60,539 bases of DNA. Origin: Aurantimonadaceae bacterium. GTDB lineage: Bacteria > Pseudomonadota > Alphaproteobacteria > Rhizobiales > Rhizobiaceae. Positions 15,732-24,910 of this stretch are shown one piece after another. How positions within the stretch are numbered: position 1 is the stretch's first letter; each line of letters opens with the position of its first letter. The translations under genes and the position numbers were made by a program. Under the pieces are notes generated by a model that made no database searches, had not been told where the DNA came from, and saw nothing but the letters and a program-made list of their open reading frames with translations. Location: NCBI GenBank assembly GCA_947474855.1, contig CANJKV010000009.1:1-60539 (forward strand), written 5' to 3'.

Positions 15732-16027
15732 GGCTTCAGGCGTTACCGCCCATGCTGGCGCGGTTGCCCGACCTAGTCGAGCCGCCACCGAAGCTCACCG
15801 AGGACTTCTACCGCTCCACGTCCTGGATCGCCCTCGTCGCCCAGCTGAAGCTGGAGCGCGGCGCCCGGTGCGAGGACTGCGGGCGAGGCGGGCGCGTCAT
15901 CGGCGACCATATCATCGAGCGGAAGGACGGAGGCGCCGAGTTGGACCCGTCCAACATCCGCCTGCGGTGCATTCCCTGCCACAATCGGAAGACGGCGCGG
16001 GTGAAGGCCCGCCGAGCGCGAGGCTGA
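15728..16027 (+). CDS. HNH endonuclease
   Basis: A 99-aa HNH nuclease. It has CEDCG (about 48-52), DHIIERKDGG with the catalytic DH at about 60-61, a conserved Asn in LDPSNIRLRC, and CIPCHNRKT. The two CxxC pairs bind structural zinc. Small HNH proteins directly upstream of terminase genes are a standard part of HK97-type packaging modules, where they assist cos cleavage by the terminase. The position here fits that role. Confidence 0.9.
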   Translation: MRLQALPPMLARLPDLVEPPPKLTEDFYRSTSWIALVAQLKLERGARCEDCGRGGRVIGDHIIERKDGGAELDPSNIRLRCIPCHNRKTARVKARRARG

Positions 16028-16029
16028 CG

Positions 16030-16317
16030 ATGGACATCCAGATGATCGACGGAGCAACCCGCGTCATCGGCGCAAGTCAGGGCTACCTCGGCCTGCCGCT
16101 GCGCGATGAGGTCATCTACTGCGCAGTCGACGGACCCGGCACGCCTGCCATGGTGTCCGCTTGGCGTCCGACCCCGGAGGAACTGGCGCTGCTGAACGCG
16201 GGTGCGCCGCTCTTCCTCCGCGTCCTCGGCACCGCCCACCCGCCGGTGATGGTCTGGGTCGAGGAGGTGCCGACCGAGGCCGAGACCCCCCGGGGGTCGA
16301 AAGTCCAGGGGGCCTAA
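16030..16317 (+). CDS. hypothetical protein between HNH and terminase (95 aa)
   Basis: ATG 16030 lies three bases from the HNH stop. The protein (MDIQMIDGATRVIGASQGYLGLPLRDEVI... PPVMVWVEEVP) is probably a small beta-rich fold. I do not recognise it. A 70-bp gap with GGTGGGAG separates it from terS. Confidence 0.7.
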   Translation: MDIQMIDGATRVIGASQGYLGLPLRDEVIYCAVDGPGTPAMVSAWRPTPEELALLNAGAPLFLRVLGTAHPPVMVWVEEVPTEAETPRGSKVQGA

Positions 16318-16387
16318 GGGGCTCCGACCGGCTCCGGTCTCACGCGCAGAACTTTTCCCGGCAAAACGTGCCGGTGGGAGCTTGCTA

Positions 16388-16984
16388 ATGTCGCTCACGG
16401 CGAAGCAGCTTCGCTTTGTCGAAGCCTATCTCATTGATCCGAATGGCACAAAAGCCGCCATAGCAGCGGGCTATAGCCCCAACTCGGCGGCCGTCGAAGC
16501 TAGTCGGCTGCTGAACAACGCTAAGGTGGCCGCGGAACTGGCCGGACGGCGCAAGCTGCTGGAGGTCCAGACCGGCATCACGCCCCAGCGGGTGCTTCAG
16601 GAACTGGCGAAGCTCGGCTTCTCCGACATCCGCAGCGTCGTCGCCTGGCGGGCGAACGTCCAGTCGATGAAGGAAGACGAGGAGACGGGCGAGCCGGTCC
16701 TGGAGGTGACGAACGAGGTCGTCATCACCGACAGCGCGGCGCTCACCGACGACGCGGCCGCCGCGATCCTCGAGGTATCGCAGACGAAGGACGGCGCGCT
16801 GAAGGTGAAGATGCACGACAAGCTCGGCGCGCTCGTGAAGATCGGCCAGCATCTCGGCATGTTCCGCCCCGCCTCGGCCGACGAGCCCGGCAAGAAGGCG
16901 AAGGCTGCGGCCGACGCCCTGACGGCTGGTCGCGGGTCCGAATGGGGTGACGACCTCGACGCGCCGTCGGCGCTGCCGAACTGA
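16388..16984 (+). CDS. terS: terminase small subunit
   Basis: A 198-aa Terminase_2-family protein. The N-terminal DNA-binding part (LTAKQLRFVEAYLIDPNGTKAAIAAGYSPNSAAVEASRLLNNAKV) is diagnostic. It recognises phage DNA for packaging and hands it to TerL. ATG 16388 was chosen because GGTGGGAG lies 8-15 nt upstream; the TTG at 16382 adds only two codons. The stop overlaps the terL start. Confidence 0.93.
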   Translation: MSLTAKQLRFVEAYLIDPNGTKAAIAAGYSPNSAAVEASRLLNNAKVAAELAGRRKLLEVQTGITPQRVLQELAKLGFSDIRSVVAWRANVQSMKEDEETGEPVLEVTNEVVITDSAALTDDAAAAILEVSQTKDGALKVKMHDKLGALVKIGQHLGMFRPASADEPGKKAKAAADALTAGRGSEWGDDLDAPSALPN

Positions 16985-18663
16985 TGGACGTCTGGTCGAC
17001 GGCTTGCCCCGATTGGCAGGACCGCATCATGGCCGGACGAACGCTCGTGCCGGACCTGCCCCTGTTCGAGAAGGAGGCGGACAAGGCAGAGCGCATCTTC
17101 AACCGGCTGCGAATCCCGGACGTGATCGGTCAGCCGACCATGGCCGAGGCCGGCACGGAATGGCTGCTGCCGATCGTGCGCGCCATCTTCGGCGCCTACG
17201 ATCCGGCGACGAACCGGCGCATGGTGCAGGAGTTCTTCTGGCTCGTGCCGAAGAAGAACTCGAAGAGCTCGGGCGCCGCGGCCATCATGGTCACAGCGAT
17301 GATCGTCAATCGCCGCCCGCTGGCCGAGTTCCTGCTGATCGCGCCAACGAAGCAGATCGCGGACATCGCCTACAAGCAGGCCATGGGAATCCTGAAGGCT
17401 GACGAAGCGCTGGATAAGCTCTTCCACGGCCAGCAGCACATTCGTACGATCACGCACCGGCGCAGCGGCGCGACGCTCCAGGTGAAGGCGGCGGACACCG
17501 ATGTCATCACCGGGTCGAAGTCGACCGGGATCCTGATCGACGAGACGCATGTGTTCGCCAAGAAGGGGAACGCCGCCGACATCTTCGTCGAGATCCGCGG
17601 CGCGCTGGCCGCGCGGCCGGACGGCTTCCTGATGCAGGTGACCACGCAGTCGAAGGAGCCGCCCTCGGGCGTCTTCAAATCCGAGCTCGCCACGGCGCGG
17701 AAGGTCCGCGACGGCGAGATGCGGCTGCCGCTCCTTCCGATCCTCTACGAGCTGCCCGACGAGGTCGCGGCTGACGACGGATGGAAGCGGCGCGAGACTT
17801 GGCCGCTCGTCAACCCGAACCTCGGCAAGTCGGTCGACGAGGCGTTCCTCGCCAACCAGCTGATCAAGGCCGAGGAGGAGGGCCCGGAAGCCCTGGCGCT
17901 GCTCGCCTCGCAGCACTTCAACGTCGAGATCGGACTGCGCTTCCGCACGGACAAGTGGGCCGGTGCGACCTACTGGCAGGCGGCAGCGGACGACGGGATC
18001 ACGCTCGACGATCTCATCGAGCGCAGCGACGTCGCGGTGGTCGGCATCGACGGCGGCGGCCTGGACGACCTCCTCGGTCTCGCGGTTCTCGGCCGGTGCC
18101 GCACGACGCGCGACTGGCTGGCCTGGTGCCGGGCCTGGGCGCAGGACGACGTTCTGAACCGTAAGGAGATCGTGCCCAAGCTTCGCGACCTGGAGGCGGA
18201 AGGGTCGCTGACGATCTGCAAGGAGCCGACGCAGGACATCGAGGAGATCTGCGCCATCGTCGCCAAGCTCGACGCGGCCGGCATCCTCGCCGAGAAGTAC
18301 GCGGTCGGCCTCGACCCTGTCGGCGTCGCCGCGCTCGTCGAGGGGATGAAGACGGTCGGCATCGAGGGCGAGCGGCTCGCCTCGGTCAGCCAGGGCTTCC
18401 GCCTGAATGGCGCGATCCTCGGCGCCGAGCGGAAGCTGAAGGACGGCACCCTCTGGCACGACGGCTCGCAGCTGATGTCCTGGTGCGTCGGCAACGCCAA
18501 GGTCGAGCAGCGCGGCTCGGCCGTCCTGATCACGAAGCAGGCGGCCGGGCGGGCGAAAATCGACCCGCTCGTCGCGCTGTTCAACGCGGTGCAGCTCATG
18601 AGCCGGAGCCCGGAGGCCAAGCGGCGCTCCCCGTATGAAACCCGCGGCATCCGGAGCGTTTGA
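16984..18663 (+). CDS. terL: terminase large subunit, HK97 type
   Basis: A 559-aa packaging ATPase/nuclease. The ATPase part has a deviant Walker A (FFWLVPKKNSKSSGAA, about 80-95) and Walker B GILIDETHVF (about 180). The C-terminal half carries acidic residues of the RNase H-like nuclease (VVGIDGGGLDDL; KYAVGLDPVGVAAL). Length is normal for Terminase_1-type phages. It is coupled to terS and portal by overlapping stops and starts. Confidence 0.95.
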   Translation: MDVWSTACPDWQDRIMAGRTLVPDLPLFEKEADKAERIFNRLRIPDVIGQPTMAEAGTEWLLPIVRAIFGAYDPATNRRMVQEFFWLVPKKNSKSSGAAAIMVTAMIVNRRPLAEFLLIAPTKQIADIAYKQAMGILKADEALDKLFHGQQHIRTITHRRSGATLQVKAADTDVITGSKSTGILIDETHVFAKKGNAADIFVEIRGALAARPDGFLMQVTTQSKEPPSGVFKSELATARKVRDGEMRLPLLPILYELPDEVAADDGWKRRETWPLVNPNLGKSVDEAFLANQLIKAEEEGPEALALLASQHFNVEIGLRFRTDKWAGATYWQAAADDGITLDDLIERSDVAVVGIDGGGLDDLLGLAVLGRCRTTRDWLAWCRAWAQDDVLNRKEIVPKLRDLEAEGSLTICKEPTQDIEEICAIVAKLDAAGILAEKYAVGLDPVGVAALVEGMKTVGIEGERLASVSQGFRLNGAILGAERKLKDGTLWHDGSQLMSWCVGNAKVEQRGSAVLITKQAAGRAKIDPLVALFNAVQLMSRSPEAKRRSPYETRGIRSV

Positions 18664-19904
18664 TGGGTCTGATGCAGCGTCTTTTCGGCCACGCCCCTCC
18701 GAGGGCTGAGGCCGCGCCGTTTGTCGCCGACCCGATGGTCATGGAGACGCTGCGGGGCGGCGGCTGGCTCTTCGGGGATGGCGAGGTGAACGTCGCGCAC
18801 GCCCTGCGCAACCCGTCGGTCTATCGGTGCGTCACGCTGATCTCCTCGACGATCGGCATGCTGCCGCTTCACCTGATCGACGCCGAGACGAAGGAGAAGG
18901 CGAAGGATCACCCGCTGTTCGTGCTCCTTCACCGGGAGCCGAATGCTTGGCAGACGGCGCACGAGTTCCGCGCCCTGATGCAGATGCGGGTCCTGACGAA
19001 GGGCAACGCCTATGCCCGCGTCGTCTGGTCGGGCGTCGACGTGCGCAACCGCGGCCGCCGCACTCCGCTCCGGCTAATCCCGCTCGACCCCGATCGAGTG
19101 ACGCCGAAGCTCACCGATGCCTGGGAGATGGTCTACGAGTATCGGCCGCCGAGCGGCGGAACGCAGATCATCGCCGCCAGCGACATGCTGCATCTTCGCG
19201 GCTTCTCGCTCGACGGCGTGTCGGGGATCTCCGTTCTGCGCCAGGCGCGCGACGCGATCCGCCTCGCCCTCGACGCCGACCTCGCGCTGCGCCGCCTGTT
19301 TCAGCGCGGCTCCTTTGTCGGCGCAACCCTCGAGTCGGATGGGGAGCTCTCGCAAGAGGCTTACGACCGGCTCAAGGCCAGCTGGAATGAGGAATATTCG
19401 GGCGCCGGGAACGCCGGCAAGACGCCGATCCTGGAAGGCAAGACGAAGCTGGTCGTGCACGGCTCGTCCGCGAAGGACTCGCAGTCGAACGAGCTTCGTG
19501 GCCGGCAGGTCGAGGAGATCGCCCGGGTGTTCGGCGTGCCGCGCCCGCTCCTGATGGTCGACGAAACCAGCTGGGGCTCGGGCATCGAGGCGCTCGGCCG
19601 CTTCTTCGTCCAGTTCACCCTGAACCAATGGTTCGAGTGCTGGCAGCAAGCGATCGAGCGCACGCTCCTCGATCCGGTGGACAAGGGCCTGTTCGTCGCC
19701 CGCTTCAATCCGGGCGCGCTGCTCCGCGGCTCGCTCAAAGACCAGGCCGATTACTTCGCCAAGGCGCTCGGCGCCGGCGGGCACCAGCCTTGGATGCACG
19801 TCGACGAGGTGCGCGACACCTCGGATCTGCCCGAGCGGGAAGCCCCGCCTAACCCGATGATGGGCCACAACGGCGGCCCGGGCCTCGAAGACGATGAGGA
19901 GTGA
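18663..19904 (+). CDS. portal protein, HK97 family
   Basis: A 413-aa portal that forms the dodecameric DNA entry ring. Typical features include the N-terminal LRNPSVYRCVTLISSTIGMLPLHL, the central HLRGFSLDGVSGISVL and the ARVFGVPRPLLMVDE segment. The TGATG overlap with terL and CGGAG upstream fix the start at 18663. The C-terminus ends in GHNGGPGLEDDEE, a GHNGGP tail motif that also appears in the endolysin linker of this prophage. Confidence 0.95.
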   Translation: MGLMQRLFGHAPPRAEAAPFVADPMVMETLRGGGWLFGDGEVNVAHALRNPSVYRCVTLISSTIGMLPLHLIDAETKEKAKDHPLFVLLHREPNAWQTAHEFRALMQMRVLTKGNAYARVVWSGVDVRNRGRRTPLRLIPLDPDRVTPKLTDAWEMVYEYRPPSGGTQIIAASDMLHLRGFSLDGVSGISVLRQARDAIRLALDADLALRRLFQRGSFVGATLESDGELSQEAYDRLKASWNEEYSGAGNAGKTPILEGKTKLVVHGSSAKDSQSNELRGRQVEEIARVFGVPRPLLMVDETSWGSGIEALGRFFVQFTLNQWFECWQQAIERTLLDPVDKGLFVARFNPGALLRGSLKDQADYFAKALGAGGHQPWMHVDEVRDTSDLPEREAPPNPMMGHNGGPGLEDDEE

Positions 19905-19908
19905 TCCC

Positions 19909-20835
19909 ATGCGACGCACGATGCCGCGCGTGATGGCGATGGCGCGCCCTGGCGCGATGCCGCTGCCGGTCCGCCAGGATGTCCACGCCCTGACCCCTCC
20001 GGGCGTCTTCGACCGCTGGGGGCAGGATGCCGCTGGCGTGCGCGCCCTGGAGCGGGGCGATGCCGTCATCACCATGTTCGACGTCATCGGCGAGGACTTC
20101 TGGACTGGCGGTGGCGTGACGGCGAAGAAGGTCGCCGCCCAGCTGCGCGCCATCGGCGACCGTCCGGTCGAGGTCCAGATCAACTCGCCCGGCGGCGACA
20201 TGTTTGAGGGGATCGCGATCTACAACGTCCTGCGCGAGCACCCGCAGGAGATCACGGTCAAGGTTATGGGCATGGCCGCCTCGGCTGCGTCGATTATTGC
20301 CATGGCTGGGGACCGCATCGAGATAGGAGCGGCCTCCTTCCTGATGATCCACAATTGCTGGGTCGTTGCCGTCGGCAACCGCCATGACATGGCCGAGACG
20401 GCAGAGTGGCTCGCTCCCTTCGACCAGGCCATGGTTGATCTCTACGCCGCGCGCACCGGGCAGAAGCCTGAGGACGTGGCGAAATGGCTCGACGCCGAGA
20501 CGTTCATGTCCGGCAGCCAGGCGATCGAGCGCGGGTTCGCAGACGAGCTCCTTGCCGCCGACAAGCTCACCGTTGAGGAGGGCGCGGCGGCCAAGGACAA
20601 GAGCGTCAACGACCTGCGCGCGATGGAGCTGCAGCTCGTCGCCGCCGGCGCGACGCGGGCCGACGCGCGCGAGCGCATCAACAAGATCCGGGGCACGCCA
20701 GGCGCTGCCCCTGAAGAGGGTACGCCGGGCGCTGCCCTCGAAACGAACGGGCAGACCGTTCGTCCCGCCGAGCCAAAAGCCGGCGCCGATGACTGGTCGG
20801 GTCTGACCGACCTTCTTGCAACCGTTCGCCCCTAA
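19909..20835 (+). CDS. head maturation protease (ClpP-like)
   Basis: A 308-aa S14/ClpP-type prohead protease. It has VQINSPGGDMFEGIAIYN (oxyanion region), nucleophile Ser125 in GMAASAAS and His148 in LMIHNCW. ATG 19909 follows GAGGAG and matches the gene spacing. The C-terminal 90 residues are a linker with an imperfect duplication (GTPGAAPEEGTPGAALE). It cleaves the delta domain of the capsid protein encoded next. Confidence 0.93.
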   Translation: MRRTMPRVMAMARPGAMPLPVRQDVHALTPPGVFDRWGQDAAGVRALERGDAVITMFDVIGEDFWTGGGVTAKKVAAQLRAIGDRPVEVQINSPGGDMFEGIAIYNVLREHPQEITVKVMGMAASAASIIAMAGDRIEIGAASFLMIHNCWVVAVGNRHDMAETAEWLAPFDQAMVDLYAARTGQKPEDVAKWLDAETFMSGSQAIERGFADELLAADKLTVEEGAAAKDKSVNDLRAMELQLVAAGATRADARERINKIRGTPGAAPEEGTPGAALETNGQTVRPAEPKAGADDWSGLTDLLATVRP

Positions 20836-20844
20836 GAGGACACC

Positions 20845-22152
20845 ATGCAGCACATTGCCCCGGGCGCCTTCGCGCTCGCGACCCCGCTCGCCGCCGCCCG
20901 GCCGCGGGCCGTCACCCCGATCGGCGTCCGCGCCGACGCCTCCGACCCGAAGAAGATGCTGGCCGAGCTCCAGACCGCCTTCGAGTCGTTCAAGGCCGAG
21001 CACGACGCCAAGCTGAAGGCCAAGGCCGACGACGTCGTCGTCAGCGAGAAGGTCGATCGCATCAACGATGCCGTCGGCAACTTCCAGAAGGCGATCGACG
21101 ACCTCAACGCCAAGATGGCGGCCGGCGCGCTCGGCTCGCCGAACGGGGACCAGGGCAAGCCCCGCGACCCGGAATACAGCCAGACCTGGGCGTCGTTCTT
21201 CCGCGAGGGCGACCGCGGCAGCGAGGACTTCCTGAAGGCCAAGGCCAAGGAAGGCCCGCGCGCCGCGATGTCGGCCGGGTCCAACGCGGACGGCGGCTAC
21301 CTCGCCCCGGTCGAGTGGGACCGCACCATCACGGGCAAGCTGAAGGAGATCTCGCCCGTCCGGCAGAACGCCTCCGTCGTGTCGGTGGCGGGCGCGGGCT
21401 TCCGGAAGGTCTTCAACGACCGTTCGGTCGGCTCCGGCTGGGTCGGTGAGACGGCGTCCCGCCCGGCCACCTCGACGCCGCAGCTCGGCATCCTCGACTT
21501 CCTCACGGGCGAGATCTACGCGTTCCCCTTCGCGACGCGCCAGATCCTCGAGGACGCCGAGGTCAACGTCGAGACCTGGCTGGGCGACGAGGTGAAGGTC
21601 GAGTTCTCCCGCCAGGAGAACATCGCCTTCCTGTCGGGCGACGGCGTCAACAAGCCCTTCGGCCTGCTGACCTACGTCGAGGGCGCGGCGAACGCGGCCA
21701 AGCACCCCTGGGGCGCCATCGAAGTCGTCACCAGCGGGCACGCCTCCACGCTGACGTCGGACGGGTTCATCAACCTGTTCTACGACCTGCCGGCGGCCTA
21801 CCGCGCCAACGCCAAGCTCTTCACCAACCGCGGCAGCCAGGCGGCCATGCGGAAGCTGAAGGACGGGCAGGGCAACTACCTGTGGCAGCCGTCCTTCGCG
21901 GCCGGCCAGCCGGCGACCCTCGGCGGCGAGAGCATCGTCGAGATCCCGGACATGCCCAGCGTGGCGGCCGGCAACATCGTCGCGCTCTACGGCGACATGG
22001 CCGCAACCTACGTCGTGGTCGACCGCCGCGGCGTGCTCGTCCTGCGCGATGAGCTGACGAACAAGCCCTACGTCGGCTTCTACACGACCCGCCGCGTGGG
22101 CGGCGGCGTCCAGAACCCCGAGCCGATGCGGGCGCTGAAGATCGGCGCCTGA
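20845..22152 (+). CDS. major capsid protein, HK97 fold
   Basis: A 435-aa capsid precursor. An N-terminal coiled-coil scaffolding (delta) region occupies about 35-100 (LAELQTAFESFKAEHDAKLKAKAD). The mature HK97-fold part follows from about 125, with GSNADGGYLAPVEWDRTITG, a phage_capsid-family start, and FPFATRQILEDAEVNVETWL. GAGGAC precedes the ATG. The upstream protease probably removes the first 100-130 residues. Confidence 0.96.
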   Translation: MQHIAPGAFALATPLAAARPRAVTPIGVRADASDPKKMLAELQTAFESFKAEHDAKLKAKADDVVVSEKVDRINDAVGNFQKAIDDLNAKMAAGALGSPNGDQGKPRDPEYSQTWASFFREGDRGSEDFLKAKAKEGPRAAMSAGSNADGGYLAPVEWDRTITGKLKEISPVRQNASVVSVAGAGFRKVFNDRSVGSGWVGETASRPATSTPQLGILDFLTGEIYAFPFATRQILEDAEVNVETWLGDEVKVEFSRQENIAFLSGDGVNKPFGLLTYVEGAANAAKHPWGAIEVVTSGHASTLTSDGFINLFYDLPAAYRANAKLFTNRGSQAAMRKLKDGQGNYLWQPSFAAGQPATLGGESIVEIPDMPSVAAGNIVALYGDMAATYVVVDRRGVLVLRDELTNKPYVGFYTTRRVGGGVQNPEPMRALKIGA

Positions 22153-22177
22153 TCTCGGGCGAGCGATGACGACGACG

Positions 22178-22206
22178 AAGGCGGCGGGCTCTCTCGCCGC
22201 CTTTTC
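22178..22206 (+). terminator. terminator after major capsid gene
   Basis: GGCGGCG (22180-22186) pairs with CGCCGCC (22195-22201), with an 8-nt loop, followed by TTTT. It would limit read-through from the highly expressed capsid gene. Confidence 0.75.
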
Positions 22207-22237
22207 CATGTCCCCCAACCCCATCCGGAGGCGCATC

Positions 22238-22624
22238 ATGCGCAGCATCATCGGACTTCACCTGACGTCGATCGCGGCCCTCGCGCTCTTCGCCGCCGAG
22301 ACCGGCAGCGGTAGCGGCGGGCGGGGCAAGGCCGGCGCCGACGTCGTCGTCCAGAACGGCGGCGAGGCGGCCAAGACCTTCCCGCGCGCGGGCGAGACGA
22401 GCCCGGAGACGGGCGGCGACAACGGCGCCGATCCCGCCACCGAGTTCGACCCGTCCGGCGCGCCCGACCAGGTGGTCGCGGACGTTGATCCCTCGCACCC
22501 GGCCGTCGACAACGACCCGCGCGCCAACACCACGGCCGACCAGAACCGCATCGACTTCAACGACCCGTCGCTCTCGGGCGCCGAGGCGGTGAAGCGCAAC
22601 CTCGCCGACCAGGCGACGGGCTGA
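22238..22624 (+). CDS. hypothetical virion-region protein (128 aa)
   Basis: ATG 22238 has CGGAGG at the correct spacing. The first 20 residues are hydrophobic (IIGLHLTSIAALALF); the remainder is Gly/Asp/Pro-rich and probably extended. The position between capsid and connector would suit a decoration or head-fibre protein, but I recognise no family. Confidence 0.65.
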   Translation: MRSIIGLHLTSIAALALFAAETGSGSGGRGKAGADVVVQNGGEAAKTFPRAGETSPETGGDNGADPATEFDPSGAPDQVVADVDPSHPAVDNDPRANTTADQNRIDFNDPSLSGAEAVKRNLADQATG

Positions 22625-22633
22625 GGGTAGGCC

Positions 22634-23254
22634 ATGCGCCAGCGCCCGCCCGTCATCGTCCAGAAGCCGCAGGCGCTTGCCGTCACCGTCGACGAGGTCC
22701 GCGCCGCCGTGCGCGTTCCCGCCGGAACGACGGACGAGCGCCTGCAGTCGCTGATCGAGACCGCCACCGCGCGCTTCGACGGCTATTCTGGTCGTCTCGG
22801 GCGGGCGCTGATCCATCAGACTTGGCGCCGCGACTTCCCGTACGGTTGCGGCGCCATGCGGCTGCCGTTCCCTGACGTCGTCGATGCGACGGGCGTCTGG
22901 ATCGACGCGGCTGGGCAGGAACGACCCGCGGCCGTCTACGTCGACGAGGACGTGATCGGCCCCTTCGTCCGCCTTGCCTCCGGTTGGCATGGCGGCGCCG
23001 GCGTTGTGCTGCGCGTCACCTTCAAGGCGGGCTACGGCGCCGCGCCGGAAGACGTGCCGGGGCCGATCCGCGAAGCTATCTGCAAGCGCGTCGGGCAGCT
23101 TCTCCTGGAAGGATCCGAGGATGGGCAGCTGCGGTCCTACAGCGTCGAAGGCGCCTTCTCCGAAGCCTATAACAGCCCCGAGCAGCGCGCCGCCGAGGTC
23201 GAGCGATCGATCAACGATCTGGTGAAGGACTACCGCAGGGGGAACGTCCTGTGA
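22634..23254 (+). CDS. head-tail connector (phiE125 gp8 / HK97 gp6-like)
   Basis: A 206-aa adaptor. VTVDEVRAAVRVPAGTTDERLQSLIETATARFDGYSGR is the characteristic N-terminal helical part; a beta-rich insertion and a C-terminal helix follow. It docks under the portal. It overlaps the next gene by 4 bases. Confidence 0.88.
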   Translation: MRQRPPVIVQKPQALAVTVDEVRAAVRVPAGTTDERLQSLIETATARFDGYSGRLGRALIHQTWRRDFPYGCGAMRLPFPDVVDATGVWIDAAGQERPAAVYVDEDVIGPFVRLASGWHGGAGVVLRVTFKAGYGAAPEDVPGPIREAICKRVGQLLLEGSEDGQLRSYSVEGAFSEAYNSPEQRAAEVERSINDLVKDYRRGNVL

Positions 23255-23586
23255 GCCGTCACGCTGCCGCCTACGCGCGGATGTTCGGGAAGGGCGGCCG
23301 GCGCGTGACGATCTCCCGGAAGGTCGCCAATGGCCAGCCGGTGACGGTGGAGAACGTGCGAGCCCGCATCCGCGGCGCGACGCCCGACGAGGTTACCGGG
23401 GGGATCTCGACCCGCGAGCGCCGCGTCCTGATCCTGGCCGAAGACATCCCCGCCGACTTCGGGCTCCAGGACAACGACAGGATCCTCGTCGACGGCGGTC
23501 GACTGACGATCACCAACGTCGACCGGCATACACACCGCGACGGCGAGATCCTCCTCGCCTACGATTGCATCGCGAGCGGCGGCTGA
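23251..23586 (+). CDS. head-tail joining protein (head closure)
   Basis: A 111-aa beta-rich protein (GKGGRRVTISRKVANGQPV ... ILVDGGRLTITNVDRHTHRDGEILLAYDC), consistent with the Phage_H_T_join/SPP1 gp16-like stopper family. It is tightly coupled to both neighbours. Confidence 0.78.
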   Translation: MSRHAAAYARMFGKGGRRVTISRKVANGQPVTVENVRARIRGATPDEVTGGISTRERRVLILAEDIPADFGLQDNDRILVDGGRLTITNVDRHTHRDGEILLAYDCIASGG

Positions 23587-24230
23587 TGGCCAAGATCCCC
23601 GCCATCTTCCGCGAAACCGAGCTGACCTTCGCCGCCCACATCTCGCCGCGGGTGCGCTCGCGCAAGCTCGCCGCCTTCGCCTTGGAGAAGATCACCGAGG
23701 CGAAGCGGATCAACGCCGGGCCGGACGGCCAGCCGGCGCCGCATCGCCAGATTGTCGACGGGCGCGAGGGCGCGTCGCTCGCCAGTGTGAAGCCTGACGG
23801 CATCATCGTGGCCAAGTTCAGCCTCGTCGCCGAGGTCCTGCGGTGGATCGACGCCGAACTCGTGAAGGTGTCGCCGGTGCGGAGCGGGCGCTACCGCAAG
23901 AGCCATGTTCTCTTCGCCGATGGCAACGAGGTCGACCTCCTCGGCGCCGGCGTGCCGAAGGCGCGCGAGTTCGTGTTCCTCAACACGCAGCCCTACGCCC
24001 GTAAGATCGAGCGCGGCCTGTCCCGGCAGGCTCCGCAGGGCGTCTATGAGGCTGTTTCTGTCGTCGCGGACAAGCGCTTCGGCAACATCGTCGACGTCTA
24101 CTTCGGCTTTCGCACGCCGCTTGCTGCGGTGATGGAGAACCGGGCCGCTCGCAAGCGCGGCTCGCGCAAGACAGCCTCGCAGGCGGCGCGGGACAATCGC
24201 CGCCCCGCGATCATCGTGGTGCCCCGCTGA
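23586..24230 (+). CDS. neck/tail-joining protein, HK97 gp10-like
   Basis: A 214-aa protein from ATG 23586 (overlapping the previous stop). The segment VSPVRSGRYRKSHVLFADGNEVD is typical of gp10-like proteins, where an S-x-x-SG-x-Y-R stretch precedes a loop. The basic C-terminus (RAARKRGSRKTASQAARDNRR) is longer than usual. Confidence 0.72.
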   Translation: MAKIPAIFRETELTFAAHISPRVRSRKLAAFALEKITEAKRINAGPDGQPAPHRQIVDGREGASLASVKPDGIIVAKFSLVAEVLRWIDAELVKVSPVRSGRYRKSHVLFADGNEVDLLGAGVPKAREFVFLNTQPYARKIERGLSRQAPQGVYEAVSVVADKRFGNIVDVYFGFRTPLAAVMENRAARKRGSRKTASQAARDNRRPAIIVVPR

Positions 24231-24649
24231 TGCCCACCCTGTCCGATGTTCAGGCCGTCGAAGCGCATCTTCGCGCCGGCTTCGATCGCTGCCGGATCTT
24301 CACCGAGAACGAGTTCCCCGAGCCGCCGAAGGACGGCGGCGCCTGGCTCCTGCTCCAGTTCCCCTGGTCGCGCAGCGAGTGGAGCACGATCGCCGATGCC
24401 GACGAAGAGTGCGAGCACCTTGAGGAGGGCGCCTTCCGCTTCGTCCTGTCTGTTGATCGCGGTGACGGTGCGCACGTCGCTCGCGCCTGGCTCGACGAGA
24501 TCGCCGCGCTGTTCCGCGGCCGTGAAATCGGGGGGCTGCAGTGCTTCTCGCCCTCGTCCCCCGTCACCGACGATCGAAGCGAGACGGGCGACTGGTTCAC
24601 CGTCTCGATCGCGGTGCCCTACGAGTGCGTCATCACCGAGGAGGCCTGA
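24230..24649 (+). CDS. tail terminator-like protein
   Basis: A 139-aa protein in the slot of the tail terminator (gpU-like), between neck and tail tube. The layout is an N-terminal helix (VEAHLRAGFDRCRIFTENEF), a beta core (WLLLQFPWSRSEW) and a C-terminal strand (WFTVSIAVPYEC). Family assignment is from shape and position. Confidence 0.65.
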   Translation: MPTLSDVQAVEAHLRAGFDRCRIFTENEFPEPPKDGGAWLLLQFPWSRSEWSTIADADEECEHLEEGAFRFVLSVDRGDGAHVARAWLDEIAALFRGREIGGLQCFSPSSPVTDDRSETGDWFTVSIAVPYECVITEEA

Positions 24650-24910
24650 ATGGTCCAGATCGCCAACGCTTCGAGCATCACACAACTCTTCGCCACGCCG
24701 ACGGGTACCGTCGAGGTGCTGCCGGGCACGGCCGACGACGTCGACGTCGATCCGAAGAGCGACGCCGTCGCCGCGAAGGTCAATGCCGGCCTGATCGTGG
24801 TCGGTGGATCGCAGGCGCAGGCCGAGAGGCGCGCGCGCCGCGCCGTGCCGCCCCAGACGCCCGTTGATCCCGCCGGCGGCGAGGGGAACGAGAAGGAGGC
24901 CTCCTCGTGA
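24650..24910 (+). CDS. small hypothetical tail-region protein (86 aa)
   Basis: It starts one base after the previous stop. The first 50 residues (GTVEVLPGTADDVDVDPKSDAVAAKVNAGLIVV) form a probable beta fold; the tail is disordered and charged. Function unknown. Confidence 0.65.
   Translation: MVQIANASSITQLFATPTGTVEVLPGTADDVDVDPKSDAVAAKVNAGLIVVGGSQAQAERRARRAVPPQTPVDPAGGEGNEKEASS

Noticed and set aside
16597-18459. 620-aa minus-strand ORF opposite the terminase genes
   Set aside because: It is antisense to the unambiguous TerS/TerL genes and shows no recognisable domain.
19849-22251. 800-aa minus-strand ORF opposite protease and capsid genes
   Set aside because: It is antisense to clear HK97-type genes; biased shadow composition.
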